Assembly: GCA_030248295.1 (NCBI GenBank)
Contig: JASANH010000052.1
Location: forward strand, 1-64,000
Reading direction: 5' to 3'
DNA: 64,000 nucleotides
Origin: Mesodorylaimus sp. YZB2_4
Taxonomy: Eukaryota; Nematoda; Enoplea; Dorylaimida; Dorylaimidae
Below, one piece after another: positions 1 through 10,336 of the stretch (positions within the stretch are counted from its first letter, which is position 1; the number at the start of each line of letters is the position of its first letter). The notes below the pieces were generated by a model. That model ran no database searches and was not told the origin of the DNA. It saw only the letters and a program-made list of their open reading frames with translations. The position numbers were made by a program, and so were the translations under genes.

Positions 1-820
1 AACAGGGACCGGATGGGTCCTTTAAACAGGTTTTTTCCAAATTGCTGGAATTATTACTTTGCTTACGTTAATTCGCTGAATGGAACATTGGAGATTTCAG
101 CAACAAAAGAGCACTTGGCCGACAATAGGTGAAATTACTGAGCCTAGATACCTGAATTTGGTAGCATGTACTCATTGTAGCTTGAATTTGAATGTGTTGT
201 GATCAGTGATGTCCCAAAAAGTGCTCCTGAATCATTTAGCCGGCACCGCATAATGAGAATTTCGCGGATACGTATAAGAATAAGTTAGATAGAAGATAAG
301 AGTAAGGTCAAAAACTATCAGTTAGAACGGCTATCGCAGAACAAGAATTTCGCAGGTCCAAATTCACTAAATCCGAATTCTTTTAATAGAAACTAGTATC
401 AATTTATTGGAAGCTGCCAAATGAAGCTTTTTTTCCCCATTCTTTTTTTACTTACAGTACTTACCTGACCAGCGGTCCGGTTAGCAAGGTCTCATACAAT
501 GTTCGCGTTTACCAGGTACTGTTCATTTCTTGACGGGTTGAATAAATTGGTGTAGAATCGCCCCTTCAAAACGTAGTGCGTGTTCGTATCTTGTTAATAC
601 TAAGAGTGGAATGTGCGACTGCTAAAATGCGCTCTCCAAATTTGTTCTCAAGACTAGTGTGCGGATAGTGGGCTACTGTAGCACGAGAGGGGGCAACAGT
701 ATGTGTGAATGTGCAACCCTTTGATGCAACACTTATTATGTAGAGGACTCGCCTTCCATCGTTTGGGATAGTTTGGCTCGAAATTCTATCCTCTCACTCA
801 CTTTTCTAGTCCGCGTCACG
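1..820. other. No recognisable gene at left edge
   Basis: AT-rich sequence without a convincing exon, RNA gene or repeat. A short ATG-led hydrophobic stretch at 421-456 followed by a GT looks like a possible signal-peptide exon, but nothing downstream joins to it, so it is not called. Confidence 0.4.
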
Positions 821-827
821 TCAAATG

Positions 828-955
828 ACCGAGAGCAAAAGACCGCGCGACAAAAGACCGCGGTCATAAGACCGCGTGCAATAAGACCGCGTGTGGAAAT
901 AACCGCGTGTCAAAAAGACCGCCTGAGCAATAGACCGCATGTATAAAATACCACG
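828..955. repeat. Degenerate GACCGCG short tandem repeat
   Basis: About eight imperfect copies of a 14-18 bp unit containing AAGACCGCG (or AGACCGC) separated by variable AT-rich bases. Spacing and sequence drift between copies, so it is a decayed minisatellite rather than a clean array. Antisense reading frames across it have no protein-like character. Confidence 0.7.
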
Positions 956-1377
956 GTGAGAAATATACTGTTTCACGACAATGGGTTGGGGCTGTTGGGT
1001 GATCATGTTGTTAACAATAATGTCCGCTTTTCTTGGTGATGTATTACCTTGAGGGCAAATGTCTTTTTGAGGGGCAACAGTCATTATTAACCTCCTAAGG
1101 ATTCTACCAAAAGGAAAACTTTTGGTCATTTGATTATGAGAAGGGTTTTATGTATCTTCTTCTACTTGCAGCTTTTTTTATGCCTTACATTTTACTCGAC
1201 TATAAACTACATCGTGCTAATTTATTTCATAATTCAAAGAATTGGCAAACTGCTATCATGGACATCAAAAATAACATCATCATCAAAATTAACAATCATG
1301 GACACGCAAAAATTAAATGCTAAAATTTAGCAAGTCAAACATTAATTCGCGCCCATACCAATACCCCTATCTGTGAA

Positions 1378-2707
1378 CTAAAAATTGTAATTATGAGCCA
1401 GTCCACGCAGGTAGTCCAAGATATTGCTATCCGCGTAATCGTTGACGATTCTTTCAATTTTTTCTGCGCAATCACGATATCGACGACGACCTGGAGATGG
1501 TTCTTGGCCGGCGATGTACTGCTCGATCTTTGTCTCATTCATGCTTTGCTATCGTTGCAGAAGGTGATAAATTTGAAGACAGATGGATGATGAGCGCCGA
1601 CCAGTTCCAAGAAGCCTCTGTTCCATCCCTCGACCGAGTTGTTAGTTTTCGAGACTCCATCGACGATTGATTGATAGCAATTCCATGAGTGAAGTTAGAA
1701 AAATTGGCGGAGTCCACCTGCCTGTGCGAATCGGACCTGTGACCCACGTCCTCGAAGTAGTCGATCACCTCCTGCGCCTGCGGCATAACGGGAAGCACTT
1801 CTGAGACACGTTCGAAAGCTGAAACCTCGTCGTTCTCATACCGGTGTTGCAATACGGCTGCTTGAATACGACACCAGAAGCATTGGGACAAATTAAAGAA
1901 ACCGCCACGACGAGTCATCTCAGGGAACTCGGTTTCGAAGCTATTGATCGACGCTTGTTCATAATCAGTCATAATCGATACTGGGGCCAGGTTTGGTCGC
2001 AGCTGTTTCATCTCAGCTAACAGTCTCGTGTGAGTGGGTTCCGTCTTATTTGGTAATAAAGCGAAAACTGATGGAATCACGTTATTGTAACGAGCCCCGT
2101 GGATTGTGTTACGTTGCTCGAAAAGCGGGAAGAAGTTTTGAGCGTCCCATTTGATTTGCGTACCAGTGTGGACTGTGCACTGTAATTCCGAGCTCCTTTG
2201 CGTCGAGAATATCAAAATTCGATTTAACCCTGGCCCAGAATCCCGCAGCAAGAAAGGCAGCGCGACTTTCGTCGTTGATATTCAGGAGGAATCACAAAAT
2301 CTTCAGAATCACAATAGTAGATTTGGTATGGCACCAGTCGCTTGGCGACGCGACCTTTGTACATTACGCTTCAAGCATGGCACAGATAGCAGCTGACCCT
2401 GAACTGTTGCGTTCAAGCCAACTGTTGCGGCTGCCACGATTTGATGAGTCAATTCTTGAACGCCAGCTGTTCGGTCCTTGATTTCAGAAACCGCCATTTT
2501 AGCTGGATCTGGCGCGTGGTTGTGATCGCCAGTGACTCGAATAATATCGATTTCAATGGCATGAATTCGAGCGGGGCACTTGGCTTTCTTGTAATACGTA
2601 CATTTCCAGATTGTCTTCTGGCCGTCGCTCTTCTCTTTCACGAATAAAAAGCCATGACGACACAAGAGATCTTTTCCTTTTTGACTTTTGATAAACTCCA
2701 AAGCCAT
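1378..2707 (-). pseudogene. FLYWCH zinc-finger / MULE transposase, frameshifted relic
   Basis: Read on the minus strand, the N-terminal part (2707 to about 2309) is a FLYWCH-type zinc finger: a KSQKGKDLL start, W-K-C, K-A-K-C and a closing HNHAPD. After a frame change the middle part (2251 to about 1535) matches the MULE transposase fold of FLYWCH proteins, with NTIHG, FALLPNKTEPTHTRLL, IMTDYEQASINSFETEFP and LSQCFW. The C-terminal part (about 1540 to 1378, ending TAG) is in yet another frame and reads like the family's NETKIEQYIAGQ...LDYLRGLAHN tail. At least two frameshifts and in-frame stops separate the parts. The first catalytic Asp, normally in a DGTFK-like motif, is not visible. MULE transposases move Mutator-type DNA transposons; this copy cannot be active. 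Terminal inverted repeats were not found. Confidence 0.85.
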
Positions 2708-3023
2708 GTTTAACTAAAACACATACAGGACTGACCACATATGCAAGGCCGAAAGGAAAAAAATATTCACTGCCGATAAGGACAATCCTAGATTCTACAA
2801 GATGCTCCTCGCATTTCACAGTGGCGACTCACTGTCGCATCTATGTACATATATTGAGTGAGGTCGGTCAGATGGAACCATTTTGTCATTGTGGTCATTG
2901 GGGTTGAAATCTCTCGCTTGTGCTTTTTTGACGCGTTTGTTATGAAGTTACAGTATGTTTCATCCTCATCACTTGACGTGACTCAGTGATAAAGTGGAAG
3001 AGCACAAAGTAGGCACTTATCAG

Positions 3024-3721
3024 AGCGTGGTTCAACATGGACAATCAGGTTACAAAGGTGAATCTACATTAGTGTACGGTAGATATATTTTATTTAGAGC
3101 GCTCTGGAAACTAAAAAATTCGACGTTTGGATTGCTCTTCAACGTGATAAAAGTGCAGATGGCAGCATCTCTTGCTCGACTGTACAGTCGTCTACGTACT
3201 GGTATGGAGACCACAGTACGCCCATAATTTCGGCGAACAAGACTTGGATTAAACAAAATATATGCAAAGAATTAGACCCGCATCTGGGTGAATTTTGCTA
3301 CGCTTGGATTGGTGATTCGATTTTCTCTGCAATCTATGATCTTGGCTGCGGAGCAAATCGAACTGCAGCGTGTCAGTTTAGCGGTTAGAAAAACTAAATC
3401 ATTTACGCTTGTGTCTAGTACACACGGCTGACTTATTTTGTAGTCCATGACGAGTCCTACATTAAAACCAATGTCTGCCTGGCAGAATCACCAATCGAGA
3501 CAATATCCGCAGGGCATCCCCAAGATTGTGGTTGCGCTTGCGCTCAGCGAATGTGGTGTCGAAGCTTCAATTTTGTGCAGAATATCGCCAATGCACCAGA
3601 CCACGCTTGCCAATTGTTCACGTGGTCCATCAACGATTCATGCCCGCAATGTGCAAACAGCACCTCAGCACCTGAAGATGGATCATGCACGCATTACACG
3701 TACAACACGTACAGCCCGTAG
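3024..3721 (+). CDS. Partial C-type-lectin-like + PAN/apple domain protein
   Basis: Three short exons join in phase: 3024-3057 (its start could be 3013), 3098-3383 and 3444-3721. The introns have GTGAAT/TTATTTAG and GTTAGA/TTTTGTAG borders, the second intron being 60 nt. The first two exons read like the second half of a C-type lectin fold: VWIALQRD, YWYGD, WIKQNIC, CYAWIGD and a closing LGCGANRTAACQF. The last exon looks like a PAN/apple domain: CLAE, CGCACAQRMWCRSFNF, CQLF and further cysteines near the end. It stops at TAG 3719-3721. Such proteins are usually secreted or cell-surface, binding glycans or proteins. The 5' exons, with signal peptide and first half of the lectin fold, were not identified; the nearest upstream feature is the MULE relic, so the gene may be truncated. 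The open frame has no long ATG ORF and is easily missed. Confidence 0.7.
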
Positions 3722-4534
3722 TCAAAGAAAACAATCCTGTGTGAAGTAGCTGGTGTGATAAGCCAGCTCATTCCGTCCAAATAACATAATTATTTTCAAA
3801 TTTTTTTTCATATTTTCATCTTTTCGCAGCTCATCTGCTGGTTCCTGACCATAATGCTGTAGTTATTGAAGGAGTTCGCACAATACAGTGGATTAGTCGT
3901 CAAGTATTCCTTTTGACATTTAGCCCCGTTTATGAACTGCGATATTCTGTGAAAACCGTTTGTGGTGTATATCAGTACTGCTCCTGCTTGGTGTGGTAGG
4001 CGTGCTTGCCTCTGGAGTAGATTCTCCTTCTAGTTGCCTTCTTTATCTTATACGGTAAACTTCGGCCAGTCGCACTGTATTTTCTCCGGCAGGCACGGTT
4101 GCACTGTATTTAGCCTTGATCGAACTGATGCCTTGACAGGTGCATTCCGGACTGCGCACTCATCGTGAGTGAATTCACTTAACGGAAACTAGAAGTCCAA
4201 ATTGGTTGACTAGGTTGGGGACCATTTTTATTTATGGCACTGGCGAGAAATGTGTTTCGCTATCAACATGGCTGATAGATTGCGTGACATGAGGAAGAAG
4301 GCTTTAGACACGTGACAAATGTCATACCTTGGTCCTTCCAAGCTATTATGATATTCGAAAAAAGTGATAATTTGATCTTTTCAGATAACAGGTTCCTAAG
4401 CGACAACGGGTCCATTTTCCATCTAGCTATTAGCATGTGCTGATTGGCTCATTCGTGCTTGAGAGCCTGAATTCTGCCCGGTGCTGTGCAACCACCTGAC
4501 CATCTCTTTCTAATTTGAAGCACCATGGACCTGG
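3722..4534. other. Intergenic, no gene seen
   Basis: Downstream of the lectin/PAN gene. A possible alternative last exon after the acceptor at 3826-3828 would add only a few residues before a stop. Otherwise nothing recognisable. Confidence 0.4.
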
Positions 4535-4878
4535 GCGGCGGCCGCGGTGGTGCAGCGGCTCGGCAGTCGTCTCTCCGTATTGCTTGAGACCGAGAGTGGC
4601 TGGACTCGTCCCGGGTTCAATTACCGGTGACGGAGGTCGGTTTGCGAACCATAAACCCTCGCTGACTTTGCACGCCAGGCCGTGGGTGACTGGTACCGCC
4701 GAGGTGCTACGAGTGGAGAGACGGACGCCAAACAAGTAGACAGCCTTGGCTGTCTAACCGACAGGGTTAAAAGACCGTCCGCCATCGTCTGAGCAAGTCG
4801 GTGGCCAGTCCAGGATGCCCTCGCGTGGAGGTGCTCCTAGTGGGGACACGCAGAAGGACGCTGCTGTGTGTGCTGGTC
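4535..4878 (+). mobile_element. tRNA-derived SINE-like element, 5' part
   Basis: Carries a Pol III A-box-like TGGTGCAGCGG (4548-4558) and a B-box-like GGTTCAATTACC (4614-4625) at tRNA-like spacing. A body with GCTGACTTTGCACGCCAGG and CGAGGTGCT follows, then a tail with CCAGTCCAGGATGCCCTCG. The same body or tail recurs near 19190-19508, 34325-34640, 37830-38340 and 61735-61930, which defines a dispersed family. The element is interrupted at 4879 by a hAT-like insertion and probably resumes at 5989. Confidence 0.65.
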
Positions 4879-5988
4879 CAGTGTTGCCAACCTGAAACAA
4901 CACGACCGGCGAAAGCTGAGATAAAAACCGGCGAAAAACCGGCGACAAAATAAGTGACCGGCGACAGAAAACCGGCGATCAAAAAATGCATCAAAACACA
5001 GTGCTACTTTGTATACTTTTACTTCACATCAGCAACTCGTGCATTTCGCATTAGCGAAAAACAAAAATCGCCTTCTGCTGCCACTTCCTATAGGACTGTT
5101 TCAACAAGCACTGTAATCATGAATTCTTTCCCAAATTTTAAAACTGTCTCCGTCAACGACCAACTCTTCTGACCTCTCTTATGATCGTATATATTTTCCT
5201 AAAAGCGACCTAGGAGTTTTTTGATGGCAGATTTATCTTCTTCAGGGTTCAAACTATTGGGGAATGATTTTCCCTGATTTTCCCAGGTTTTTGAGACAAT
5301 AATCCGATCTTTCCCCAAAAACATTTTTACCCTGACCTAGACTTGGTAGAAGAATTTTTAACTGGTTACATCTCCTAATCATGACATTTACAGATGAAGC
5401 CGTTGGAAAATAATTTGAATTTGGATACAATGATGAAGCGATACCAATCCTTAAAAAAAACCACTTCATATTGTAAAGACGCCAAACTTTAAGCCTTAAA
5501 ATGCAGCCTCTCAGTTTCTTCTAAATTTGGCTCTGAACCTACCATTTTCCCTGAGTTTTACGGGAAAAATAGGAAATTCCCTTGAGAAGTGCTCCAACCT
5601 TGTATGAGCCGTATTTTTGCAAATTATCCAAGAGAATGGACGAAATGCTCAGGCATGACTTAGCCAGTAGGTATAATAACCTAAAGTGATGGGGCTGCAG
5701 GGCATCTAACGACGTACTGCCCAGAAAGTTCGAAACGGAATAAAAAAAATGATATGTCCGTACTTGGAACAAAAAAAGAGAATGCGTCAACAGCAAAGCT
5801 GGCGGTCAATGCCAAAGTTCACACACTGTAGTGCTGGAGAGGGAAGCTTCCAGAACCGGCGACAAAACCGGCGATATTGAGGCTGACCGGCGAACGGAAC
5901 CGGCGAAGGTACCCGACCGGCGAAAAACCGGCGACAGGGTCAAAAACCGGCGACAAATCGCCGGTTTCCGGCGAAGTTGGCAACACTG
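4879..5988. mobile_element. Non-autonomous hAT-like element (8-bp TSD)
   Basis: The ends are inverted: CAGTGTTGCCAAC at the left and GTTGGCAACACTG at the right. The flanks carry a perfect 8-bp direct repeat, TGCTGGTC, at 4871-4878 and 5989-5996. CAG-type termini with 8-bp duplications are the hAT signature. Subterminal regions (about 4903-4980 and 5852-5975) are packed with direct CCGGCGA/ACCGGCGAC motifs, probably transposase-binding repeats. No transposase frame is present in the 1.1 kb. It sits inside the SINE tail. Confidence 0.8.
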
Positions 5989-5996
5989 TGCTGGTC

Positions 5997-6468
5997 TCCG
6001 CACAGCCCTGCTTTGAAGGTTTTCCTTCTGGCGGGCTAGAGGCAAAAAAAGGCGCGGAAAAAAATTTAAAAAAAAACGGGACCTGGGCTTATAATCCTGC
6101 TCGGCAAGCTCGGGTTGCTCGGTATGGCATGGCGTGGCATTTTGTCGAAAATTGCTCAACTTTGCGACGCTCCTTTGCCATAACCAGACTTGGGCCCCAC
6201 TTGAAATTTCAACCGCAGATACCCTAGACATCAAAGTATGCCCAATAAAAATTTCAGCTCTACAATAGGTGCGGCACAAAAGTTATACACCGTACACCAA
6301 AGCCCACTCCGGCCCGACTTTGATTTGACGTTGTTTAATAAAATCTTAACATACCATAAAGTTTAAAAATAGACTTTGTTCAAAAAATTAGTGCTCCACA
6401 TTTCACAAAAAAGAAAATTAAAAAAGCTTGATACCAATCTAGTAGACACTGAGCCCGGGTTGTGGAAA
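5997..6468. other. Intergenic, no gene seen
   Basis: Begins with the likely residual SINE tail (to about 6030), then unclassified sequence with a few A-runs. Confidence 0.35.
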
Positions 6469-6470
6469 TA

Positions 6471-6656
6471 CAGACGACCTCGGATAATTGCACCTCGGAT
6501 CATTGCAATGTCCGGATAATTGCAACAAGCCCCCATTCCCCGATTTTTTAAGCTATAGTATGTTTTACGTGTACTTCAACATCGGATAATTGCAAGTTCG
6601 TCTAATTGCAACTCATTTTGGCGTCCCGAGCGGTTGCAATTATCCGGGGTCGACTG
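6471..6656. mobile_element. pogo/Tc1-like MITE with TA duplications
   Basis: A 186-bp element with termini CAGACGACCTCGGATAATTGCA and, inverted, TGCAATTATCCGGGGTCGACTG. It is bounded on each side by TA (6469-6470 and 6657-6658). Internal copies of GGATAATTGCAA recur. TA duplication and CAG termini fit the Tc1/mariner-pogo group. A second, truncated copy lies in the opposite orientation at 60172-60312. Confidence 0.8.
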
Positions 6657-6929
6657 TATCGCAAAGCGTCTGAAGTCGTCGTTTTTTGAGGTCACAAAAA
6701 ACTCTCAAATTTTTGAATTCCCGCCGTGGAGCCCAGACGCAGTGTTTTTTTTTAAATAAAGCTGGCGCACAAGATAAAGTAGGGGACTTTTCATCTGTGT
6801 AAAACTGTCATCGGCGATTTCCAGCGGGCTGTTGCATTAGACTACGCCTGTGAAATCGTCATTCATGTATTCACCATGAGAATTTTCCTAAAAAGTTTGA
6901 TCCAGCCATTCAGTTGGGGGCTGAAAATA

Positions 6930-7115
6930 GGGTTCGGAATAGTAGGTTCGTCTAACAAGTTTGTCACCTCAATTGCAAGCTTAGTTGTGCAATCAGCACA
7001 GAGGTGCATATGGTTTGCGAGGGTAGATTACGAGGAGGACAATGAGATGGTTGACGCTGCTGAGACAGCTAAAAGTTTTGAAAGAAAGAGCGAGGTACAT
7101 CTTACCGCAAAGTGA
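6930..7115 (+). repeat. Dispersed repeat family D, copy 1
   Basis: Contains CAGCACAGAGGTGCATATGGTTTGC and, about 90 bases on, a TAAAAGTTTT block. The same ordered blocks occur at 26730-26915 and 38390-38560. The overlapping open frame at 6876-7115 is part of this repeat and is not called as a gene. Confidence 0.6.
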
Positions 7116-7194
7116 GTACAAGGAGCACTTTGTGAAGTCGTCTGTCTGTAGTGCTTTATCTTTGTGTAAGCAAAACATATCTGTACTACAGTGG

Positions 7195-7400
7195 AAAGAA
7201 AAAGAATAAAAACACGATTGAAAAAAGAGGAAAAAAGTTTTAAAAAAATAAAATGAAAAGAAACAAAACAAAAAAACAACAAAAATAAACAAAACGAACA
7301 ACAAAAAGTTAATAATAAGTAAAAATGAAAAGAAAAGAAAAAACAATATTCAAAATAGAAAAAATAATGAAAAATAAAAAAATGGAAATGAATTTTTATT
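7195..7400. repeat. A-rich low-complexity tract
   Basis: About 200 bases of A-rich sequence with AAAAC, AAAAT and AAAAG variants. Antisense frames here read as poly-Phe/Leu and are compositional artefacts. Confidence 0.8.
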
Positions 7401-8306
7401 TTGTTGGTGCTGCTAATCATAAGAATAATTTTGTATGTTGTCAGCCAGTACATGCAGTAGCTAATGTGCGGATGGGTTTTTGGTTTTGGGAATAATAGAC
7501 TTCACTGATTTGTCCGACCAGTTAGGATGTATATAAGGTTTTTCTAAAGCATAGGCGGTGAGATCAAAGAGGAGATAAGGGCCTTTCTGGTCGGTGCCAG
7601 GTTTTTTTGACAAATGGCTTATCTTAGGTGGTTTCTCAGGAGCACGAAAACAGAAATACTAATGAAGATGACAAAAACGATAAAGTGATAAATTAAGTCG
7701 ATTTAGTCGGCTCTTGTAGTTTTCGTGTTTATATGCAATAACAAAAAAGTAAAAAAAAGAAAATGTGTCGGTCATCGAACTCGCAGCATTAGACTGCGAA
7801 TGCAGCATCTGATCAGTCGCCGTCCCCCCCAACTTCCACAATAGCGACCTGAGCTTCCAATGGACTATACATTTTTTCTCGCTCCTCGCACAATTTTATC
7901 AGGGAGTAGTTTTCCAATTTTTACCTGCCAAAGACAGGGGTCGTTAATCTGATGCTGGCTATCAGACTCTATACATCGCAAACACAAGTGCCTCAAAATA
8001 ACCGTGAAAAATTGATTAAGGACAACATTATGAAATCAAATTATTCGCGGGAGGCGAACTATTTCGGTGAAAACATTGGATACCGAAAATATTTTCAGTA
8101 AATCGGATTGTAAAATTTGAAATTCTTGTCGCATTTTCAAATTTCCCGCTATTTTTTCTTACCTACGCATCACACCCATTATGTTTTACTGTAGCACATC
8201 CGCTCTAGGCCGCGCATTCCAGTCGTATGGCCACTTTTGGTCGAGTTGAATTTTTCTGTAAAAAAATGCAACATTCAAGTTTCTTTTATTGAGAATAAAA
8301 TGAAAA
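7401..8306. other. DOCK upstream region
   Basis: No exon recognised. This is the 5' flank of the DOCK-family gene and would hold its promoter and 5' UTR. It contains short AT-rich blocks with TTTCCCGC that recur in other introns of the window. Confidence 0.35.
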
Positions 8307-10336
8307 ATGGCATCTAGTCAACAAAGTGACGCCAGCAGCATTTTCTCGAGCGATCGAGATTTGGGCAGTGTGAGCGATAGTGTCTCTCATCGACAACGAC
8401 GGAGAAGATTCGGAACAGCATTGAGTGGAAAACCTGGATTAGCCAAGGCTCAACGTGATTTAGTAACGCAGGCCGTTCGCCAAAGCTCTGCTCAACCAGT
8501 AAGTCATTTTGGGAAAATGGTTTTTTCGTTTTTAGCGTGCTTTATTTTGGTCAATGCGCTAATTTCAAATTTTTGAGTGCACCAATAGTCCCACCCACTG
8601 TACGACCAGGTATTGAAGTTGCATTTCAAAAAATTACCGTCCCGTTTTACGTTTTTTAGCTGAAGCCGAACCTTGTACCACCACCAGACTACGAAAATTT
8701 CTTGACAAAGTACCGTACTGTACTGGAGAATGAATCGGCTCGTGATCTATTATTTTTCCCACGCGATGATGTCACCGTAAGTGCATTCACGCTTTTTCTG
8801 ACCTGGAAGTTTTTAAGTTAAACTTTTTTGCGTTCTCTTCGATTGCAGCACAGCTCCGAGCCGCAGAAACGGCGGACTGTCGTTCCTAGCGTGTCAGAAA
8901 AAGACGTTCGAGATGCAAAGTCCCTGTTGGCCCAACAGTGCCTGAGGCAGTACACGTGCGACTGGTCATTGGTGCATTTTAACTATTCCAAGTATGGTGG
9001 TGATTATGTTCCATTGGCCAAGCAGTGTCCATCCGATGAACTGGGCGAACTGATTTATGAAATTGATATGATGGAAGATCAGAATGAGGACGAGGTGAGC
9101 TGGGTTCAATGAGCGTTTGATAAGAAACCGGACGATTGATTCACTTACAACGACTCGTATGTATGGGAGAGGTCCAAGTTGATGTTACCTGGAGCAGTCA
9201 AACTAAAAAATCCTGATCAGGCACCATTTTTGGCGTGTGTTTGATGGCAATCTTGACAAGCATAACCAAAAAGCACATTTGACATTGATCAATATGATCC
9301 ATAATCAATCGATTTTCATGCTTTTTTATTTACAGGACTCGACCGATTTTGGCGCTTCTGGCGATCAGGAACAACGTGTCTTGAAAGAAGGATATTTGTT
9401 GAAAGGACCAGACCTGAGTTCCGATACTAGCTTTGTCAATTTCAAGGTAAAGTTTTTTGTTTTTTTGCTGAACTGATGATTTGTTAATTTTAGACATTTA
9501 AAAAACGTTATTGCTACTTACGACAAGATTTGGATGGCAGTTACAAATTGGACTTTTACAAAGACAAACCAAAGGGAGCGTCAGCAGCTACTTTGTCCGG
9601 CGTCAAAGCGACTGTTTATTTGGAACTATGTTCCGATGTTGTTCGATCACCGAAACGTGGTAAACTATGTTTTGAACTGAAATTAACACCGCCGAGTGAA
9701 GGAGCACCAGCTGGGGGGAGTGGTGGAAAGAAGCAATCGTTGACACCGCAAGTGCTGTTGGCAGCCGAGAATGAAAGTCAATTGGAAGAATGGGTGCAAA
9801 TATTGCATGGAATTCTGGATAAATTAGCAAAAATTGCTAAGAAAGCCAAAAACGGTAAGATTGGAAAATCATAGATTTCAGAAAATTGTACAAAATTGTT
9901 TCAGAGGAGACGATATCCGTTGCGTCGAGTCATACGAGCGAAGTGGATAGTGGGCGGGAGGATACGTTAGAAACTTTGAAAGCCCCTGATTATGCAAAGG
10001 TATGCTGGAATATTGCCGTTGCCAATTTGACTGAATTACATAGATTTTCTTCAGTTTTGCAAGGAGACGGATGAAGACTTGAGTATTTCGAGGCACATGA
10101 ACCGTCAGAATCCGTTCGCTGTCTATGCCGATTTAGAGGTAAGGTCTGGGTTTTTGTGCTTTTTCAGTAGCTTCAGCTGTTTGTTTTAGCCTTTGTTGGA
10201 TAGCAATGATCAAACTTCGATCGGAGATGAGAAGATTAAGCCGCTTATGGAAAAACACGGCATCCGGTTTTTGATCGAATGTAAAGCCCTGACGATTTTG
10301 CTTCCTGTTCCAGAAGGATCAAAAATGGCATCTCAG
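8307..10336 (+). CDS. DOCK-D segment 1: N-terminus and PH domain (exons 1-8)
   Basis: Exons: 8307-8498, 8660-8776, 8849-9094, 9336-9446, 9494-9854, 9905-9999, 10055-10138, 10190-10336. Residues 1-185 are the conserved zizimin N-terminus, with [16 protein letters not shown] and [13 protein letters not shown]. The PH domain spans about residues 197-335: [49 protein letters not shown] with the diagnostic C-terminal Trp. In subfamily D this PH domain binds phosphoinositides and recruits the GEF to membranes. A Gly/Ser-rich insert lies in the last PH loops. A Ser/Thr/Glu-rich linker follows. Confidence 0.9.

Noticed and set aside
3447-3749. 100-codon ATG frame
   Set aside because: It overlaps the PAN-like exon in a different phase; the spliced lectin + PAN frame explains the sequence better.
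6993-7453. Two minus-strand Phe/Leu-rich frames
   Set aside because: Antisense of an A-rich low-complexity tract; composition alone explains them.
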